A stretch of 11,688 nt of DNA from Limiplasma sp036645955 (lineage in GTDB: Bacteria > Bacillota > Clostridia > Christensenellales > Aristaeellaceae). Position 1 is the first letter of the stretch. Every line of letters starts with the position of its first letter. The stretch lies in the NCBI GenBank assembly GCA_036645955.1, contig JAVXND010000082.1:1-11688 (forward strand), in the 5' to 3' direction. A program made the translations under genes and the position numbers. Below the pieces are notes generated by a model, which ran no database searches, was not told the DNA's origin, and saw nothing but the letters and a program-made list of their open reading frames with translations. Shown here piece after piece: positions 7,727 through 11,688 of the stretch.

Positions 7727-8541
7727 AAAAGACAAGCGCAATGGAGCGGCTTTTGAAAGAAAAGTTTTTTGAAAATAAGGAGGCGGCACTCCCTTATTTC
7801 ATGAGCGGCGCTGTTTTTTGCGGCGCTATACAGGTCAAAACAGGCGGACAAATGGTGCCCCTGGAGCTGCCCATGACGGTGCGCGGGTTGGATGACCTGT
7901 ATGTAAGCAAGGGCGGGTATAAGCTTGCGGGCGCGATTGCGGACTTTGGCTTAGCGGTAGAGGGACGTGTGTGCATTGATGCAGGCGCGTGTACGGGCGG
8001 CTTTACAGATTGCTTGCTCAAGCATGGCGCCGCTTGTGTTTATGCGGTGGAGGTTGGCTTTGGGCAGCTTGCGGGCATGCTTGCACAAAACCCGCGTGTG
8101 GTGAACCTTGAAAAAACCAACCTGGGGGATGAAAAGCTGCTGACTTTGGAGCCTGTGCCTACGCTTGGCAGTGTGGATTTAAGCTATTTATCGCTTGTGA
8201 AAGCGGTGCCGCAATTTCGCGCGATTATGCGGGGAAACGGCGAGCTGATGTGCCTTGTAAAGCCGCTGTTTGAAACCGAGGATGCGCTCGCACGGCGCAC
8301 GGGCGTACTGGCATCCTCGGCCTATGCACCCTTGCTATGCACGCTTGCGCAGGAGCTTAATGCGCAGGAGGGCACCTGTGTGATGCAGGTGACGCACAGC
8401 CCCGTAACGGGCAACAACGGCACGCACGAGTTTTTTATGCATGTGGTTTTTGGTCATGAAGCATGCGCGCCCGACCTGCGCAAGGCATCGGCGGAGGCGG
8501 TGGAGCGTGCGCTTCAATTGCAGAAATATCACAAGGGATAA
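7720..8541 (+). CDS. tlyA: TlyA-family rRNA 2'-O-methyltransferase
   Basis: A 273-residue protein with a short N-terminal S4-like region (about 8-58) and an FtsJ-like Rossmann methyltransferase domain. TlyA proteins 2'-O-methylate cytidines in 16S and/or 23S rRNA; many are mis-annotated as hemolysins. Seen: VSKGGYKL (61-69), SAM-binding DAGACTGGFTD (87-97), the conserved YAVEVGFGQL block (108-117), VDLSYLSL (152-159) and LVKPLFE (179-185). The K-D-K-E catalytic tetrad is present as Lys68, Asp153, Lys181 and Glu237. The S4 part is weakly conserved: it lacks the usual RLD and SR..A signatures, although length and position fit. A GGAG lies about 6-7 bp before the ATG, inside the end of the esterase gene. 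In many Clostridia tlyA sits near recN/argR genes; here it is beside an esterase instead. Confidence 0.9.
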   Translation: MVKKTSAMERLLKEKFFENKEAALPYFMSGAVFCGAIQVKTGGQMVPLELPMTVRGLDDLYVSKGGYKLAGAIADFGLAVEGRVCIDAGACTGGFTDCLLKHGAACVYAVEVGFGQLAGMLAQNPRVVNLEKTNLGDEKLLTLEPVPTLGSVDLSYLSLVKAVPQFRAIMRGNGELMCLVKPLFETEDALARRTGVLASSAYAPLLCTLAQELNAQEGTCVMQVTHSPVTGNNGTHEFFMHVVFGHEACAPDLRKASAEAVERALQLQKYHKG

Positions 8542-8553
8542 AAAACCGGCACA

Positions 8554-8570
8554 ATGGGATGATATCCCAT
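8554..8570. repeat. Short perfect hairpin after tlyA
   Basis: ATGGGAT and ATCCCAT with a 3-nt loop, 12 bp past the tlyA stop. No T run follows on the plus strand. On the minus strand a run of T (from the A run at 8539-8545) lies about 8 nt beyond, which is too far for a typical terminator. It could be an operator or an mRNA-end structure. Confidence 0.4.
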
Positions 8571-8635
8571 CTGTAATGCGTTAAATGAACACAATACGAA
8601 TACGGCTATGATTACGGTTAAGGAGGGTTCATGCC

Positions 8636-9811
8636 ATGAAAAACGAAGGCTCTGCATTGATTCCCTTACACAAGCGATACAAATACGCATTGCTTGTGCT
8701 CATGCTCGGTTGCTTTGCGTGCGGGTCAGCTTTTGCGGCGAGCTTTGGCGTGATTGCCAATACCAATACGCTCAACCTCCGCGCACAGGGCTCTTCGTCA
8801 AGCGAATGGCTGGGCACGTATGCATCAGGTACATGGGTGGAAATACGCGGAAGTCAAAACAACTTTTATGCTGTGCGCACGCCCGATGGCAAAAGCGGCT
8901 TTATGAGCAAGAACTTTATTGATACCACCGGCGATTATGGCGGCTTGATGCGCATTGCCAAGGTAACCAATCAAGGCGGCGGTGCATTTTTGAACTTTCG
9001 CTCACAGCCAAGCACAAATGCGCCTGTATTGGGTATCTTCTATTATGGCGTGCCGCTTCTTGTGCTAAACGAGCAATACGGCTGGGACTATGTGGAAATC
9101 AACGGCAGAACGGGTTATGTGGATAACGCCTTTGTTACGCATATGGATATTCCGGGCAGCGCTACCGTTGCCACCATCAAAACGCCCGGCAACACGGCAA
9201 TGAATTTGCGTGAAGGCCCCGGCTCCCATTACAATGTGGTTTGCCAATTTTCGGGCGACAGCTATGTGATGGTGCTAGCCAAGGGAAGCAGTTGGTGGCG
9301 GGTGGCTGTGGATGGCTACACTGGTTTTATGAGCAAGGATTATTTGGTGGAGGGGCTGTATTCCGCAAAGGACATTGCCGCAAGCGGCGGCGAAACAGGT
9401 ACAGGTTATGCGGTGGTGGCCAATCCAAGAAGCACACAGGCGTTGAACCTACGCGCTTACCCCTCTACAGGTGCTGCCGTGCTTGAAAAGCTCTACAATG
9501 GTACGAAGCTTTGGGTGGATCAGCAAGGCACGGAGTGGTCGGCGGTAACGGAACAGCAAAGCGGCGTTTCAGGCTATGTAATGACGAAATTTATCAAATT
9601 GCATCATTTGCCCAAAACGCCCATGCGCAGGGTGACCCATCCTGGCGGAAAGTATGTGAACCTTCGTTCCTCACCAGATATGGAATATGGAAGCGTGCTG
9701 ATTCGGGTGCCAACGGGCAAAAGCGTAACCATTTTGATTCCCAATTCCGATTGGTGCAAGGTGAAATACAATGGCTATACGGGTTATATGCTCACGTACT
9801 TTTTGCAATGA
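8636..9811 (+). CDS. Secreted protein of five SH3b repeats
   Basis: A 391-residue exported protein. A basic N-terminus and hydrophobic stretch (about 17-34) end in AFA, a good signal-peptidase I site after Ala34. The mature part is five bacterial SH3-like (SH3b) repeats, each opening with an (L/M/V)N(L/F)R(A/S/E) motif at 46, 119, 189, 270 and 341 and closing with (S/T)G(F/Y)(M/V) at 87, 159, 229, 312 and 382. Such domains usually bind peptidoglycan or cell-wall peptides. No hydrolase or other enzymatic domain is present, so it is probably a wall-binding scaffold or adaptor. The ribosome site AAGGAGGG fits the ATG at 8636 (about 9 bp); an ATG at 8631 reads only two codons. Its 3' end overlaps the convergent membrane-protein gene by 20 bp. 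No convincing promoter was found in the 94-bp gap upstream. Confidence 0.9.
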   Translation: MKNEGSALIPLHKRYKYALLVLMLGCFACGSAFAASFGVIANTNTLNLRAQGSSSSEWLGTYASGTWVEIRGSQNNFYAVRTPDGKSGFMSKNFIDTTGDYGGLMRIAKVTNQGGGAFLNFRSQPSTNAPVLGIFYYGVPLLVLNEQYGWDYVEINGRTGYVDNAFVTHMDIPGSATVATIKTPGNTAMNLREGPGSHYNVVCQFSGDSYVMVLAKGSSWWRVAVDGYTGFMSKDYLVEGLYSAKDIAASGGETGTGYAVVANPRSTQALNLRAYPSTGAAVLEKLYNGTKLWVDQQGTEWSAVTEQQSGVSGYVMTKFIKLHHLPKTPMRRVTHPGGKYVNLRSSPDMEYGSVLIRVPTGKSVTILIPNSDWCKVKYNGYTGYMLTYFLQ

Positions 9812-10460
9812 AGAAGCCTGCGCGGAGTGCAGCTATTCGCTGATAGCCATAAGCGAGCCAAAGCATGAGCAGCATGCAAAGCAGCTCCAATGCGCAAACG
9901 TAAAAAGCGCCGCCGCGGAGGAACAGCCATGCGAGCGGCGTGCCCTGCGGCGCTCTTTGTAAAAACAAGTAATTGGTCAAAAAGAAATGGTTGAACAAGC
10001 TGACCATGAGCAAATAGCCGTTGCCGATGCAAAACGCCCGTTGGGGCTTTGCGGGCAGCGGCTTTCCCATGCGCAGGCAAAACAGCGGCACACAGATAAT
10101 GAGCACATGCAAACGGTAAAACGAAAGGTTCATGAGCAGCGGCCATGGGCTTGTGAGGATGGCTGGAAAGCACAGCGCCAAAAAAGCGCAGGGTGCGCCA
10201 AGCAAGAGGGAAAATTCCATCAGCCATGAGGGGGCATGCCAAAGCAACGGTACGCTGAGCACCCCCATGAGGCTGCACAGGTGCAGCGGCAGGGCAGTGG
10301 CGAGGCTGAACAGACCGTCCAACCACAAAAGGTACAGCTGTGAGAGCATAGACACCGCAAGCCCCGCCGTCATCAGGCAACGCACAAAGGCGGCACGCGC
10401 ATGGCTCTGCCCGCCATAGATTGCCAGCATCCCCCAACCAAACAACATCAACCATTGCAT
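9792..10460 (-). CDS. YwaF-like (TIGR02206-type) integral membrane protein
   Basis: A 222-residue polytopic membrane protein with about six or seven hydrophobic helices. It resembles the YwaF/TIGR02206 family: the LPLHLCSL motif at 57-64 on a helix and NYLFLQRAPQGTPL near 163-176 before the last helices, with the usual length of about 220-240. No biochemical function is established for the family. Start: the frame stays open to 10676, but residues before the ATG at 10460 are non-hydrophobic and overlap the region opposite the DMT gene. The ATG has a GGAGG 11 bp upstream (10472-10476), somewhat long but the best available. It is divergent from the DMT gene and convergent with the SH3b gene. 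An overlapping minus-strand frame at 9784-10488 is a shadow. Confidence 0.82.
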   Translation of the reverse strand: MQWLMLFGWGMLAIYGGQSHARAAFVRCLMTAGLAVSMLSQLYLLWLDGLFSLATALPLHLCSLMGVLSVPLLWHAPSWLMEFSLLLGAPCAFLALCFPAILTSPWPLLMNLSFYRLHVLIICVPLFCLRMGKPLPAKPQRAFCIGNGYLLMVSLFNHFFLTNYLFLQRAPQGTPLAWLFLRGGAFYVCALELLCMLLMLWLAYGYQRIAALRAGFFIAKST

Positions 10461-10528
10461 TGCGCCCTTGTCCTCCGTTTTGCGGCATTCCTTGTAAGTA
10501 TGTTCATAACGGGGTGGGGTATACGCAT

Positions 10529-10577
10529 AAAAAAACCGCCTTCCTGTGCATACTGCCATGGGGGAGGCGGTTTTTTT
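10529..10577. terminator. Bidirectional terminator-like hairpin covering an RBS and start codon
   Basis: Perfect 13-bp arms AAAAAAACCGCCT (10529-10541) and AGGCGGTTTTTTT (10565-10577) surround a 23-nt loop whose ends can extend the stem by about three more pairs (TCC with GGG, one wobble). Both strands end in a seven-T run after a GC stem, the hallmark of a bidirectional intrinsic terminator. Unusually, the right arm contains most of the Shine-Dalgarno sequence (GGAGG, 10563-10567) and the first two bases of the TTG start (10576-10578) of the DMT gene. On the plus strand it could therefore act as an attenuator or RBS-occluding hairpin. No known riboswitch fold was recognised in 10461-10530. 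Confidence 0.65.
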
Positions 10578-11004
10578 GATTGGATTTTTGTTTGCTGTGA
10601 TTGCGGGGGCGGCCATGAGCATACAGGGCGTAATGAACACGCACCTACAGGAAAAAGTGGGACTTTGGGAAACCAACGCCTATGTGCAAGGCACGGCGTT
10701 TCTATTGTCTTTGATTGTGATGTGGATTTTTGGCTCGGGGCAAATCAAAGCCTTGGCCACGGTGCCGAAGGGCTATTTGCTTGGGGGCGCTATTGGGCTG
10801 GTGATTACCGTTACGGTAATGCTCGCCATTGGGGGGCTTGACGCTACCGTGGCCATTTCCGTCATATTGATTTCGCAGCTGCTGGTGGCGGCGCTGATCG
10901 ACGGCTTTGGATGGCTGGGGCAGGAGAAGGTGAGCATGGATTTAAAGCAATTCATTGGCATTGCGCTCATGCTAGGCGGTGTGGTGCTGTTTAAGTGGCG
11001 CTGA
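10576..11004 (+). CDS. DMT-family transporter, YdcZ/DUF606 type
   Basis: A 142-residue protein with about five hydrophobic helices, half the size of a standard ten-helix DMT carrier. It matches the YdcZ/DUF606 family, presumed to work as dimers. Family look: an N-terminal helix followed by SIQGVMNTHLQEKVG, then helices at about 38-56, 62-84, 86-107 and 121-140. Substrates are unknown. Start choice: the frame opens earlier with GTG 10546 and ATG 10558, but neither has a ribosome site. TTG 10576 has GGGGGAGG with an 8-bp gap and gives a protein beginning directly with the membrane helix, as in relatives. A start at 10558 would be the conventional alternative (148 residues). The 3' end overlaps the convergent downstream gene by 14 bp. 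The hairpin over its start suggests regulated expression. Confidence 0.82.
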   Translation: MIGFLFAVIAGAAMSIQGVMNTHLQEKVGLWETNAYVQGTAFLLSLIVMWIFGSGQIKALATVPKGYLLGGAIGLVITVTVMLAIGGLDATVAISVILISQLLVAALIDGFGWLGQEKVSMDLKQFIGIALMLGGVVLFKWR

Positions 11005-11479
11005 TGTTACCAAGCATGGTGTTTGTGAGCGTGTTGAGCTGGTCCACGGCTTCGCTTAGCAAAGCGAGCGTATCGTTCACCTTTTGACCGCTGGACAGCT
11101 TGGCATCGTATACATCAATGATGGAGTAAATGTTATCAAAAACAGATTGCTGATAAAGGCGTCCCACCTCTCCGTACATGCTGACATTGAGGTCGTTGAT
11201 GACTTCTATGCCGTGCACGTACTGGCGTATTTTACCCAACATGTTGGAGGTGGTGGTGGCCCCCAAACGGCTCAAGTTATTGGTATTGCTTACTGCACGT
11301 TGTACCTCGCTGCGCAGCTTTGCGTTGCGCTGGGTTTCAAAATTTCCTTCGTTGATGCCGCCGACCCCAACCAGTTTAAAAACAAGAAAGGCTACGAGAA
11401 GCACAAGCAAAATAATTAATATGGGACGATAGCGGTTGGAGCGCATCACATTGCTATAACCGTGAGTGTAGCGCGACAT
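10991..11479 (-). CDS. Hypothetical single-helix membrane-anchored protein
   Basis: A 162-residue protein I do not recognise. It has a short, basic, polar N-terminus (MSRYTHGYSN...), one membrane helix at about 19-37 (ILIILLVLLVAFLVFKLVGV), and a ~120-residue polar C-terminal part that looks largely alpha-helical, with Asn/Ser/Thr-rich heptad-like stretches and no cysteines. The positive charges before the helix suggest an external C-terminal domain. Start: AGGAGG lies 7 bp from the ATG at 11479; another ATG two codons upstream (11485) is too close to the ribosome site, and the open frame extends to 11551 without a better start. A good promoter lies just upstream, so it is monocistronic. Its stop overlaps the end of the DMT gene. 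Function unknown. Confidence 0.78.
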   Translation of the reverse strand: MSRYTHGYSNVMRSNRYRPILIILLVLLVAFLVFKLVGVGGINEGNFETQRNAKLRSEVQRAVSNTNNLSRLGATTTSNMLGKIRQYVHGIEVINDLNVSMYGEVGRLYQQSVFDNIYSIIDVYDAKLSSGQKVNDTLALLSEAVDQLNTLTNTMLGNISAT

Positions 11480-11518
11480 ATTCATTCCTCCTGTTTGATT
11501 CAAAGACGTGGGAGTTTT

Positions 11519-11547
11519 ATTATAGCATGTTTTGAAAGAGCGGTAAA
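11519..11547 (-). promoter_or_regulatory. Promoter of the membrane-anchored protein gene
   Basis: Minus-strand reading: TTTACC (11542-11547), a 17-bp spacer, TATAAT (11519-11524), preceded by TG to form an extended -10 (TGCTATAAT). It should start near 11512, about 33 nt before the ATG. The consensus -10 with TG compensates for a mediocre -35. Confidence 0.75.
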
Positions 11548-11569
11548 GCATGGAGGGGCTGAGGGGGTC

Positions 11570-11660
11570 TGCGCTCTATGCGCAATCCCCGCGCGGGGGA
11601 GCGGGAGGGGGTGCGGAAATGGCTTTCCGCGCTAGATATGTAGGGGCTATGCGCCCCTAC
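11570..11660. repeat. Cluster of GC-rich intergenic hairpins
   Basis: Four dyads stand in a row: TGCGC/GCGCA with a 5-nt loop (11570-11584); a CCCC-GCGC-GGGG-type stem (about 11587-11599); GCGGAAA/TTTCCGC with loop TGGC (11613-11630); and GTAGGGGC/GCCCCTAC with loop TATGC (11640-11660). No gene is seen from 11552 to the end. On the reverse strand, the stretch at about 11587-11623 begins AGCCATTTCCGCA and continues with C-rich sequence resembling the first bases of the window, so both edges carry related elements in opposite orientation. This is likely a dispersed intergenic repeat family. Confidence 0.75.
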
Positions 11661-11688
11661 GACCCGCACAAACTCTTTTGGCGCAAAA

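Noticed and set aside
8585..8612. Promoter for the SH3b gene (ATGAAC, 16 bp, TATGAT)
   Set aside because: The -35 matches only three of six positions; not strong enough to list.
8631..8639. Two-codon ORF (ATG CCA TGA) overlapping the SH3b start
   Set aside because: It is too close to the Shine-Dalgarno sequence for efficient initiation and is probably chance.
9784..10488. A 234-residue minus-strand frame
   Set aside because: It overlaps the YwaF-like gene in another frame; its translation is Ala/His/Arg-rich without coherent membrane segments, whereas the other frame gives clear helices and family motifs.
10461..10530. Riboswitch upstream of the DMT gene
   Set aside because: I could not match the sequence to guanidine, preQ1, fluoride or other known aptamer consensus patterns.
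10503..10531. Promoter for the DMT gene (TTCATA, 17 bp, CATAAA)
   Set aside because: Both hexamers match only four of six positions in an AT-rich patch, and the start would fall inside the hairpin.

Overview
The window looks like an ordinary chromosomal stretch from a mid-GC Bacillota, most likely a clostridial anaerobe. This rests on strong AGGAGG-type ribosome sites, consensus sigma-A promoters, and families typical of that group: a C69 dipeptidase, a 7TM-PAS-GGDEF sensor, a YwaF-like membrane protein, a DMT protein of the YdcZ/DUF606 type and a secreted multi-SH3b protein. The genus cannot be named from the sequence. No phage, transposase, CRISPR, tRNA or rRNA is visible.

Layout. Positions 1-247 hold no gene but a tandem array of about three 52-bp GC-rich palindromic units and two small hairpins. 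On the minus strand, 4950-1768 encodes a soluble hybrid histidine kinase (PAS-like sensors, HisKA, HATPase, two receivers). It is followed after 35 bp by a C69 dipeptidase (1732-248), probably in one operon. A 315-bp control region (4951-5265) carries a perfect consensus promoter for the kinase and a weaker candidate promoter for the divergent plus-strand gene, a 7TM-PAS-GGDEF diguanylate cyclase (5266-6852). The plus strand continues with an EstA/esterase-D-like hydrolase (6941-7726), a TlyA-type rRNA 2'-O-methyltransferase overlapping it by 7 bp (7720-8541), and a secreted protein of five SH3b repeats (8636-9811). Next come a minus-strand YwaF-like membrane protein (10460-9792), a plus-strand DMT protein (10576-11004, TTG start) and a minus-strand membrane-anchored protein of unknown function (11479-10991). 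The last ~130 bp is a cluster of hairpins.

How the parts may work together. The centre is a signalling pair, a cytoplasmic hybrid kinase and a membrane-bound c-di-GMP synthase, reading outward from one regulatory region. Neither comes with an HPt protein, a DNA-binding response regulator or a c-di-GMP receptor in the window, so their targets lie elsewhere. The remaining genes look like housekeeping, transport or envelope functions without a shared pathway. I see no convincing new multi-gene system.

The more unusual items are structural. A 13-bp perfect inverted repeat with terminator-like T and A runs covers the ribosome site and TTG start of the DMT gene. Related GC-rich repeat elements sit at both ends of the window in opposite orientation. 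Both convergent gene pairs overlap at their 3' ends, by 20 and 14 bp.
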